Origin: Gautieria morchelliformis
Lineage: Eukaryota; Basidiomycota; Agaricomycetes; Gomphales; Gomphaceae
Reading direction: 5' to 3'
Length of the DNA stretch: 64,000 bases
Assembly: GCA_015179125.1 (NCBI GenBank)
Contig: WHVA01000225.1
Coordinates: forward strand, 1-64,000
Within the stretch, counting starts at the first letter, position 1, and the number at the start of each line of letters is the position of its first letter. The notes under the pieces were generated by a model. That model worked only from the letters and a program-made list of their open reading frames with translations. It made no database searches and was not told the origin of the DNA. Positions 10,787-20,481 of the stretch are shown here, in pieces. A program made the position numbers and the translations under genes.

Positions 10787-13617
10787 ATGAATGTGGGACA
10801 ACCAAACCATCCTTTGCCAATCCGAGTCCAAAGGTGCGCTGTGTGTGGCCATGCTGTTAGGGAATTTGTAGCGTGCAAGGGATTGGGGACAGCGGCGAAT
10901 AGAGGAAGGGTGATGCAACAAGTGAGTATTTCAAGTTCTTTCAATCTCTGTGTTGTATCTCACCTTTTTTCCAGTGTTCAAACAAGACGTGCAATGCCAC
11001 AATATTCCACACTGCAGCATTTGAGAGCTATGAACAGGCCGTTCAACAGGCCGAACATTACAATGCTTTCGCACCGTGTGCTCAAGCTGCCCCAGTGGGC
11101 CCAGTTCCCATTGGACAACCTTTCTATCTTCCGGCACCTGGTCTCATTCCGGCTCCTGTCCAGCTGCCTCCCCCCCCTTTCCACTACCACACCCTTCAGC
11201 AGCGCCTGTTTTGCAGCATCCCAAAGGATCATTTAGTTGTGCTGGATTCTGGTGCTTGCTAAAGAAAAACGGCAAACCTTCGAGAGGTGCCCAGAATTGT
11301 ATTTTCAGGAGATGTGCTGGATGTTGCGAGAAGGAATTCAAGACTGCAGAGAAACAGAAACAGAAGCGAGCCGAATGTCCTACTCACAACAAACGCTCAG
11401 CCCAGTGGACTGCACCAGTTACCGTTCTCACTACTCAACCCCTTGACCCAGCTCTCAACTCGAGTATTCCCGCTGCATCCAGCTCTACTGCCTCGGGTAA
11501 CAAGCCAGATACAGCCCATGTTAGACCATATGCTGTTGGTCCCATGTGGAATGCAGAAGCTAGGCTGCGGCAATTGCACAGCAGCGGAAGGTTGAAAACC
11601 GTCTCCTCAAAATGGCTCCGCATCGCACAATCAGGCTTTTTATATGGCATGCGGTAATTTTGCATATCTTTTGTATCGATAACTGTACTGATAATTTATG
11701 TAATCTAGGAAAATGATCTGCCAAAATGTTTCCCAGTTGTTGTGGACTCCTACCCTGATTTTTCACTCTCCATGGCCGCACATGCCATCTCATTTCTTAA
11801 TATCAGCTGCACCGATACACTCGAGGCATGGAATCATCAACATGGCTATTGGGAACTGCACTCCTTGTCAACACATCGTCATGCAACTGAGAATAAACGC
11901 CTGCTCTACAAGCTTATTCGCAATTCTAGCTCATCTCTCGAGGATGGCAAATGTGTCGGATTGGCAGAAGAACTCGCAATGCAACCTGTGCTTGGAAAGC
12001 GCACGCGACCGACTGAACAAGTCGTATTGCCTGTTTCTAAAGGCCTGCCGTTCAACCTCATAGAGAGCTCAGCCCCCACTGTGTCTTCCCAGTGTTCTCC
12101 ATCCATATCCGTGGCCTCGACCTCTCCAATCATATACAAACCAACGAGCCGTTCAGTTTCTCCTGATTTTCTTCTTCCTCCTAAGCGCCAGTGCAACACA
12201 CTGCCCGATGAACATGCCAACACTGAACCCAAGGGTAAAGGGAAGTGCAGAGTAACTAAGAAGTTCCGAGTCTGGCCCACGAACTTCTATGTTTCAGAGG
12301 TCGCAGCCGGCTTTGATTTCATTTGGAAGGGACGCCAACAGGGCCACACAACTATCGCATCACTATTCAAGGAGTTCTATGGACAAGACATTGTTCCCTC
12401 TACATTTAAATCAAACCGCAAATACTGGCAGGAAGACTTTAGCAACGATCTCAAACAACGCTTTGTATCCTATGGAGAGACACCATGTGGCCTGTGGACA
12501 CACTTTCTGGCAACATATCGTAGTTCAGGTGTGGAGCCCCCACTCAAATTGACACTTGAGGATGAATCGGACGTGATGTTGGACATGTCCACTGATATCG
12601 CTTCTGACACGTCGGATAGAAAAACTGACCGTCAATGTGTCTTCTGCTTCCTACCTCTCCCTCAGATCCTTTCCCAGCCACTTCAGGTGCTTCTTGATGA
12701 GGTCCTGCTTCCCAAGAACAGCTATGCGGCCCCAACCAAGGAGAATCCATTGGCTCGCAAGCATCGCCCAGGAAGAGGCTGAACATTACACTTGGCATTT
12801 TGCGGTATGCATATGCAGGAGGTGGATGTTACTTTGGAAGGTAATGGTCAGAACTGGCCCGTTCCTGCAGATATTGAATACGACATACTCGGGGCTCAGA
12901 TTAAATCTCTGGAGAAAGAGCTTACACAAGCAGTTGTGGCTCCTAAATGCAACCCACTCTTCCGTCGAGCAATCTGTCAAATGGTCAAAGATGGTATGAA
13001 ATCTTTTGTGAGTTTAGACGGCATTCGCAAGCATATGGAGTGGGAGCATGCAGGCTAGTCAGTGGTTTCACCTCTTCATGTCATGTTGCGTAAACTGACA
13101 AAGCTATAGTTACGGTGACAAGGGGACAATTCTTATTAACAAGAACCTTCTCAGCCTCTTTCCGGAGCATCCCAACACAGACAAAGATGAACGGCTGGAC
13201 AAACTTCTTGATGCCCTCTTCGATGAGCCGAATGCCCACGTGCCGAAGTTACCTTCTAGTAGAAAACTAGAAAATCAGCCTGGCACAATCTTTATTGATC
13301 CTATAACAATCCATCCTCTGAGCTACACCAATTTCCTAACCTGTGTCTTGATCCCTTCCACCGCCATTCTTCTAATTCAAGCCGACTGATCTTGTGCATT
13401 CGACGAGGCTTGGAAGACATGGCATGACAGTGGTCCTTGGGGTTCACACCACTCTTTCGATGAGGAGGATTCCGAGGCTTCTGCAAGAACGATGGAGGCC
13501 GTTGTCAAACCAGAACCTGTCAAAGATCGCATGCCTACCCCACTTTATGACGGTTGGCGTGAGGTAGTTAGCATAGATGAGGAGGGCAATCCTAGGGAGA
13601 CCTTAGTCATTGATTAG
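10787..13617 (+). pseudogene. KDZ-associated accessory gene with Cys cluster and DNA-binding-like module
   Basis: The order of exons is clear although frames are broken. It begins MNVGQPNHP with a CAVCGHAVREF zinc-binding-like pair, continues in a Pro-rich linker, then a Cys/His cluster (CIFRRCAGCCEKEF to CPTHNKRSA at about 11300-11400). The segment 11742-12630 contains a Ser-rich stretch, KGKGKCRVTKK and the conserved block FRVWPTNFYVSEVAAGFDFI with TFKSNRKYW and GLWTHFLATY. That block is common in agaricomycete proteins beside KDZ transposases. The gene ends in an acidic tail at 13617. Two joins do not keep frame: a nine-C run at 11166-11174, and the exon junction near 11654/11709. Function is unknown; DNA binding is inferred only from the Lys/Arg and Cys clusters. 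Confidence 0.6.
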
Positions 13618-13812
13618 GTAGTATCCCACTCTTCTTCTTTTTGACCACACATGTGCCGCATTTTCATTTTTTTTTTTTTTCATTGACTCGATGTCTGTCA
13701 TGTATGCACATTAACCAATACTCTTGTTGCCTGTACAAAAAAATATGCAAAACTATAATAAATTCAACAGCGCACATAGCATAGCTATCTCCTAGTAAGT
13801 CGTCACAAGCTA
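13618..13812. other. Spacer between the two convergent KDZ-region genes
   Basis: The spacer contains a T-rich homopolymer (about 13666-13680) and an A/T-rich segment with aataaa-like words on the plus strand, consistent with back-to-back 3' ends. Confidence 0.4.
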
Positions 13813-16067
13813 TCAATGTCCTAGTAAGTCGTCATGAGGAATAGAGTATGGCGTGTGATATGATGCCTTCAACTGGGCGATGATAACCCGGTTACATTGC
13901 ATTATCATCTCGTCTAGAAAAAAATTAAATCTAATGCATTCATTAGCTACTGCTTGCATGGACAACAACAGTGAATGACCTATCCTGACGCATGAGGCAG
14001 GTGATAGCATGGTATCCCCCAAACCAGAGATTGACTTGTTCGGCAGCTGATGAATTAAATGTCCACCGATTTGTCATTTCATCCAGGAGCTCAGGCCACC
14101 GTGCAGGGTTGCAGTATCGACCGCAGAATGCATCTGACTCCTTAAGCTTGCATTTGTAATGAAACATGTCCACGGGCATCGCTACGTTTTCAAAGTATGT
14201 GTCATTATCTTGGACTAGCATAGCGGCCATATGACAATTATTGTCGTACCACATGACCGACGGCAGGGACTGTTTGGTGGTAAATAAAGTCTTCCAGAAA
14301 CCCTGGGTAATTATTAGAAGTTCCTTAATACACTAGTGAAGCTAAGACCTACACGGACACTGTTTGGCCCTTCCGCCCCATAGAACGTCGCTCGTCCTAA
14401 GATCACACCACATGAAGCTACGCAAAGCTGCTCATTGTGGGTTCGATGGCATCCAAATCTGGAAAACACCTTCCGGAGCCCTGCATCAGGCTTGTCGTCA
14501 CATGGGTTGATGATCTCGCCATCCGCATCTATGAGAATCTCATCAGGTGACAATTCCCTGTCCTGCACCTGTGGCGCCGCATCGGCATCTGCTGCATGAA
14601 GGGCTTCTATACCCATGGACTTATTTGTCTTTGCCATACATTCCTTCAGTTGAAAGATAGCCTTTCCTTGTTCAAGAAAGTGCGCTTCTGCTGCGCAATG
14701 TGTTGCAATCGAACATGTTCGAAAGGATTCCTCTGCTGGATGCTGCATGCATCGACAGCACATTTGTTCTTATGGCTCATGTGCAGGGAGCAATATCGAT
14801 CCTTATTACTCTCGAGTTCCTCCTTGCAATCATGGATGCCACAGCAAGGGTGGCCAAGGCTGACGCCGTCGGTTACAACCGATCTCATAGCTCCGGTAAT
14901 GTTTCCATCTGCGTCCTTGATGTGCTTCACACAGAGGTTACATGCATGATTCTATGCAGGCTGTCCGGTACCTGCCATGGTGAGGTTTCGAGCCGTGATG
15001 GCGGCATGCCATCATGCAGACTGAGAGGGTGCTTTGTGGGGAACTTGCAGTGACATCTTGTGCTCGCTGTGCCATGTAAGGAGCGCGTGGATGGTGAACG
15101 CTTCGCCAACGAGCTCATAGTTGATGTTGAAAGAAATGGGCCAATCTGGGGGTAGTGCTACAGCCGATGGTAGCGAAGCGGATTCCTCGTTGTATATTCG
15201 TGCACAGTTCAATGATGAAGTCCTGTGATAAATAAGCACAATAATACTGCAGATGAGTGTGGAGATGCGTACCAAGCCATGGCCATCTGCACCGTGAAAC
15301 GCTCACAAAGATCCCGTTCAACAAAGAAGTGCGGTGCTACTTGGATTGCACATACTGTTGCCGATAGGTCTTCATGCTCATAATTGTAGTATGCTCTTAT
15401 ATTGCCTTGAACGAAGCAGTCGGGATGGTAGCGAGTGTTGCAACCTAGTGAGGGCAAAAGATGATAAACTTAGAAGACTTGCCAGTACATATCCTATCCC
15501 TCACCTCGGCAGTACGTGGAGGTCACATTCACAGGAACTGGACCGAACGATTTGGTAAAGCAGGTAGCTTGATGTGTGTTTACCTCATGAAGTTCTGGCG
15601 GCTTTCCTGAAAGCCGCTGATATGAACTATTGGGGCAATGCAGCCTAATACACGTTCGAACCGGAGGTAGGAACTCATGGATAGCTGTTAAAGTAAGATA
15701 AAGTCACAGTAATGTAGGTGAGTAATTCATATGCACTTACAGACATGTACCAGCGTGCTGTGCCTCAGGAAGAGGGTTAAAAATGAACCCCAATTCCAAG
15801 GAGCAATATCGGGATGGTTCCACGCAATTTCTCTGAGTGCTGTCAGAGACGAGCAGTATAGTCATCTATATCGAGAGCGAGCTGCAGAAGGTCATGCAAC
15901 GACCTTGGAAGGCCATCCCGAGTGGCCTCCTGAGTCAACACCTGCGTGAACCCAATCCTTGGTTTCAGGTGGCGTAGAAGGGCAATGTACATCGTTATCT
16001 TATCAATCGCTAGGGATTCCAGCTGGGGATAGAGCCTGCAAGCATTCATGATATCAGTGAGTGACAT
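13813..16067 (-). pseudogene. KDZ (Kyakuja-Dileera-Zisupton) transposase with CxC5/CxC6 clusters, inactivated
   Basis: On the minus strand from MSLTDIMNACRLYPQ at 16067 the exons follow the known KDZ order. An N-terminal helical part comes first, then a Cys cluster GCNTRYHPDCF with APHFFVERDLCERF. The second cluster follows as VVTDGVSLGHPCCGIHDC, RYCSLHMSHKNKCAVDAC. The catalytic region gives RTHNEQLCVASCGVILGRAT, WYDNNCHMAAMLVQD, ESDAFCGRYCNPARWPEL, RWTFNSSAAEQVNLWFGGYH and NFFLDEMI. The DNN and the Cys/His residues are preserved. In-frame stops sit at 15012-15014 (TGA) and 14952-14954 (TAG). Frame breaks occur near 14700-14760 and 13980-14010. It is therefore a dead copy of a cut-and-paste transposase. 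Confidence 0.88.
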
Positions 16068-17355
16068 GGTTACGGTCCAAGGTCGTCAGTGCCACAACTT
16101 CAACGCGACTTTGACGCGTCTTGGAGAACATTCTGGACAACATACATGCTTTACACGCACAACCCATAGAAAACTCATGCCAATCGTTATTCCAATCATT
16201 ATTCTAATCTATCTACACTACTAATCCAGTAATCTATTTTAGCAGCAGTGAGATTTATATATAACTCATGCGCCCACTATGGACTATGTCCACAGTGCAC
16301 GCCGGTCCCCTGAGGTCCATTGGTTTGTAATGGCCGGCCATGGCCTTTTTCCCTGTAGCACCATATTCCTCACACTCGGCTTTGTCCCCGGCTAACACCG
16401 AGTCCATTTTCAGTCACCGCCCATGTCGTATACTGTCCGTTCGAACAGGTTGTTATTGATATTGAAGCCACTCGCCATTGTTGATTCTCGATAAGCCTAC
16501 GATTTCGTCACTCAGGAAGGAATTGTCTTTTAAAGATGACGCTATGGCTTTCTCATCTCTGGCAGCCAGGAGGTGAGTTATACAAATCTCCACTATCACT
16601 GTTACTTCCAAAAAAAAAAAGCTTTTTAATAATGTGAATTTATAGGATTGGAACTAATTTTCTACGCTTACAGGTCCGTACAAGCGACCACATGCACTGC
16701 CTCAGCTCTTAGCGCATACGCCGATCCTGCCCATCACTGGTGGAGCAAACTCGCACAGGCACAATGAACGGCGTGCGCAGGACAGCTAGTAGTAGCTGCA
16801 GTGCATTTACTGCACTCGCTCCCACAGCTTCAATGTCAATGCATGTCCAGGTGATGACCATTCGCTGGATCAGCGCCGACGGGATAGTATGAGCTGCTCT
16901 GACGCACCTCTTGATCACAATCAAGAGCGAGAGCGTCGTAAATCACATGTAGGTTGGCCACCACCCCCGGCAGTCCCGCCTTCGTTAGCACACACAATGG
17001 TGGACGACAACGCCCTCCTCACCGCTCGCGGATGCCACCACCCCCCGTGCCATCATTGCGCGGTGCACTGGGACAAGACTTGCCCCCTCGAACCGTCGTT
17101 CTGTCTCCGCCACAATTTTCCATGATGCTATTTATTGTCTTGTGAGCCAAACTGAGTTTCAATGTTCCGCTCCACATTCTAACACTACAAATTATAGCAC
17201 AAATATCTCTTTCCCCACATCCATCATTCCCCTAACCATGTCAGCAAGTGCTCCAGACAATTCTCGTTGTGCCACTGATGTCCCCGGCGAGGTGTTAATG
17301 TCCACAAAGGAGGAATTACTCACCAGATATCTCAGAAAATGAACATCCGCCGATG
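16068..17355. other. Non-coding part of the KDZ region
   Basis: No gene is recognised. Open frames at 16889-17145 and 17142-17342 have no family features. An A-homopolymer lies at about 16610. The stretch probably contains the 5' region of the KDZ gene and the lost beginning of the integrase remnant. Confidence 0.35.
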
Positions 17356-17782
17356 GTTTTCTTAAAGAGTATTCACAACACCACCATTGAAAGTATATAG
17401 CACTGGCTGCGTAAGACGACCGAACGTAATTTTCTTGATGAAGTTCGACGAGGTTATGACAATGGGATGTTCAATCCGAATGACACCCTGCACATGTATG
17501 TCTAATAACTCACCGCCATAAAGATGCTAATCATGAAGCCAGCTCCCTATTCAACTGGCTGTGGCCGCCTATTTGCCAGGCCATCCTCGATGACTTCGTT
17601 GCATACTGGAATAGTCACAGAGCCCAGACACAACGCAATAAACTAATGCTATCTGGTGCTACCCCTCGCGACGTCTTTACGTCCCCTCAAGCTTACGGGG
17701 GTGAACGTTGTTCAATACCGGTGCCACAAGACGCCATCGATGCTCTACGCAAAAACATTCCTATCAACTTCGATACAGTATA
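17356..17782 (+). pseudogene. Fragment of a fungal rve-type (integrase core) protein
   Basis: The plus frame from 17362 reads KSIHNTTIES, a stop (TAG, 17398-17400, where the family has Trp), HWLRKTTERNFLDEV, GMFNPNDTLH. After a short intron-like gap it continues LFNWLWPPICQAILDDFVAY, WNSHRAQTQRNK, SGATPRDVF and ends near GGERCSIPVPQDAIDALRK. This is the C-terminal half of the integrase-core proteins abundant in agaricomycetes (SIHNTxIE and LFNWLWP-x-QxxLDxFV-YWNxH motifs). The N-terminal catalytic part is missing. Confidence 0.7.
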
Positions 17783-17978
17783 ACTAGCTACCATTAGATA
17801 CAAGAACGAACACGCTATATAGCTATTCGCACTTGTAACACATCGTGAGAGATTGACTACATATTTGAAAAGTTATACCTCAGTCACTCCGCCAGAGTCC
17901 TGACCCCATTCACGCATGATTAGGGCCATACCATACCTCATTGTGGTTGCCGTCTGACAATGTCGGTGCCGTCGCACT

Positions 17979-19225
17979 TAGTGATGCTCGGGCCGGGCTG
18001 GGCTCGGAAAGCCCGGGCTTGGGCTCGGCTTTAGCAGGCTCAGGCTCAATGAAACCTCGAGCCCAGCCCGTTAGTCAGGCTCGGGCTGGGTCGGGCTCGA
18101 GCCCAGGCTTCACCTATGAAAAAAACAGATACGAAAAAAATAATATGTTTAAGCCGTAGCATCAATATCAAATGTTTTCTTATTCATTCACTCTTCTCAA
18201 TGCCCTAATGGTTGTCTAGCGACTCAATATGTCGACGCGGGGTCGTTGCAACGTGTCACTGACGAGTCTTAATCTGGACAAATGACAGCATGTGATTTCA
18301 CAACCCAGATATCAATCCGACGCACTTACTCACAGATTTTACAAGCACGACATTTCCGAACTTTTCCATCCTTGCCAGTCAGAGCTGCTGGTTCTTCAAA
18401 AAATTCGCTGAGGTCGCGATTTGCATCCTTTCGAATCGTCTTCGTCGATGGTGCAGCAGAGAGATCGACGATGTTGATGTCAGCGAGCACATTGTTGGCA
18501 TCAACATCAATGGGATCTACAGCCGACCTGTGGCGCTTCATAGGTGGGCAACAATGCAAGGTAAGCCTACTAAATCATCTGAACCGAGAAAATTCTGCTT
18601 ACCATGCCTTTGTTTCTTCTTATGCTGGGTTTTGGTGCTGCCAGTCGAATCACTGGAATTTTCTCTCTCGTCCGCTGCAAGTTCTGAGTCGGTGAGTTCA
18701 AGAATGTCGAGCGTCTTCCTCTTATTCACGCGGGAAGAGCTGTTGTCTTCAGTCGTTTCACCAGTTGTTTGAGCAGATCCCTCCTCTGCAGCCGGTTCAC
18801 CGATGCTCTCTGGCGATGGAGCGGAGGGCAGTCTGGCCACGGCGAGCCGTTTGGCAGCAGCATGTGAAGCAAGTGCCAGAACGGACACATTGCTGGGGTC
18901 GGTGACCTTCTCTGTTGCAGTAATTCTGCGCTTCGGTCGACTGCTGTTGGTGATCCCCGACATACGTCTTCAGGCAGGAGGGAAAATCGAGAGAAAGGAG
19001 AAAGAACTCTGTTTAATGTATATACAGTTGCCGTCCAAATCGAGGCAAAGGCGTACCATATAAGTGCCGCAAAGCCCGGGCTTAAGCCCAGGGCCTGGGC
19101 TTCCGCAACTTAGAAGCCCAGCCCATTTGGTGGGCTCAAACCGGGCTGGCTCGGGCTCGGCTCGGGCTCAAACAGGGCTTGGTCGGGCTCGGCTCGGGCT
19201 TGAGCCCGAGCCCAGAGCATCACTA
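17979..19225 (-). mobile_element. Non-autonomous hAT transposon, nested, with 8-bp target duplication
   Basis: The element starts TAGTGATGCTCGGGC at 17979 and ends in the matching inverted GAGCATCACTA at 19225. The flanks are GTCGCACT (17971-17978) and GTCGCACT (19226-19233), a perfect 8-bp direct repeat and the hallmark of hAT insertion. Long GC-rich subterminal arrays of gggctcgg-type words occupy 17988-18110 and 19068-19215 and are largely inverted to each other. The 1247-bp element keeps only the start of a transposase gene, so it would need help in trans. The intact duplication indicates an insertion younger than its KDZ host. Confidence 0.92.
18326..18963 (-). pseudogene. hAT transposase N-terminal remnant
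   Basis: Two exons on the minus strand, 18963 to about 18560 and about 18550 to 18326, read MSGITNSSRPKRRITATE, a Ser/Glu-rich linker and KRKTLDILELTDSELAADE. They continue with DINIVDLSAAPSTKT, DANRDLSEFFEEP and GKDGKVRKCRACKIC. The last part is the beginning of a BED-type zinc finger as found at the N-terminus of agaricomycete hAT transposases. The rest of the BED finger, the RNase H fold and the dimerisation domain are absent. Confidence 0.7.
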
Positions 19226-19233
19226 GTCGCACT

Positions 19234-19832
19234 TAGCTGTAGTAGTGGCGTAGGTACATACCAAGTCACAGCTGAGTAACAGTCCGGAGGTAAGCACAAT
19301 AGTGGACCGACCCAGTTGTTTTTGATGGAAGTTGAAGCGAAGTTGAAGCGATGATGAGCGCAGCGAATCGAGCGCTACAACCGGGCTGATTAAAGGAGCT
19401 GAGGTAAGCCACATCTATAAATACCAGAACTGTCACTTCATGCGGTCATTCCTGTCTTTCGCCTCCATCTACCCCCACTGGTAAGAGGTAGGCGAAACTT
19501 TTCTTTCCCCTCCCTCCACTCCCTATTCCGATTAGCGCTTTGGGTGGTGGTATAGCCTGCCACGTCCTCGCGCTTGAGGCTTGTCGGCCTATGATGCGTT
19601 CCGACACGATCACGTCATGCTGTGGACGTGTTGTGGGTTGCACGCCCTCAGGGACCTGCAACCGGAAGTTCCCGCCTCTCGGCAGTAAATTCCGCGGATC
19701 CGTACCTGGCCGACAAATTCCCTCGGCCCCCAAACTCAGCGGAAATAACCAGGTTGAGTGTTTGCCGCCACTTCACTCCTCGTGATTCAGCGTCTCATTA
19801 ATTAGCCCGTGTCCTTCCGGCAAACCTCATAG
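19234..19832. other. Right part of the KDZ region
   Basis: No gene is recognised. Overlapping open frames at 19446-19785 have no family features. This is probably non-coding subterminal sequence of the KDZ-type element. Confidence 0.35.
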
Positions 19833-19908
19833 GAGACAACTGCTATTCATATCTAATTAGACTGCTTCCGGCGTCACCCTCTAACTATAGATGTCACACT
19901 GGGTACCG
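19833..19908 (-). repeat. Right inverted repeat of the KDZ region
   Basis: Reverse complement of 10077-10159, lacking the 6-base tgggtg insertion. Candidate right terminal inverted repeat. Confidence 0.75.
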
Positions 19909-20481
19909 CAGGTGCTTCCTCGTCTTCCTCAACTGAATATTCTGTAGGCTTGCTAAAGTGCATTATTTGACTAATAAACACATTATGTAACTAGTAAGAC
20001 TTCCACTGGCACAGTCTCAGGCTGCTCAGCGCTCACAGACTACTCTTATGCTTCTGATCGGTGCTTTATTATCTAACGATTGTAACTTGAAGTTATAGTA
20101 AATCGCAGGTTGTTGGAATACCAGCGAAAGTGCTACTAGAAAGTTGAAGTACGCTTCTCTTTCCTTGTACTCCTTTTTTTGTACTCAAAAATTTTCAACG
20201 GTTCCACTGAGCATGAAATGTCATTTTGGTGATCGGTACAAGGACGCAAAGAGTAGGAAAAAATAGCAGGAACTTGAGATGCGGCAAATGTGAATCGGAC
20301 TGTGACAAGGTGATAAAGGACACGAGAAGGTATGGAGACAAGATGGGTAGGGTAGAATGACAAAGGAATAGTCCTCTCCAAAACAAAACAAGAGATACTC
20401 TTGGTAATGCGAATGTACGCGACTGGTGTGTGGTGATTGTTTGCGTTGCAATAAAAGTGGCAGGTTGTGGGTGAGATCGCC
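19909..20481. other. 3' flank of the CDC25-type gene
   Basis: No gene is seen. The interval lies between the KDZ right repeat and the Ras-GEF stop codon and should include its 3' untranslated region. Confidence 0.4.

Larger units (their letters stand above)
10077..19908. mobile_element. Decayed KDZ-type DNA transposon region bounded by inverted repeats
   Basis: Bases 10077-10159 recur in reverse complement at 19833-19908, sharing gtgtgacatctatagttag and agcagtctaattagatatga. The two copies differ mainly by a 6-base gap. Between them are two convergent genes typical of basidiomycete KDZ elements, an integrase shard and a nested hAT element. The outer ends start near ggtac but no target-site duplication is visible, so exact termini are uncertain. 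The inverted repeats could instead be two copies of a small independent element. Confidence 0.55.

Noticed and set aside
10787-13617. The accessory KDZ-region gene as a TET/JBP dioxygenase
   Set aside because: No HxD...H iron-binding pattern or other dioxygenase motif is visible; the conserved block belongs to a different uncharacterised family.
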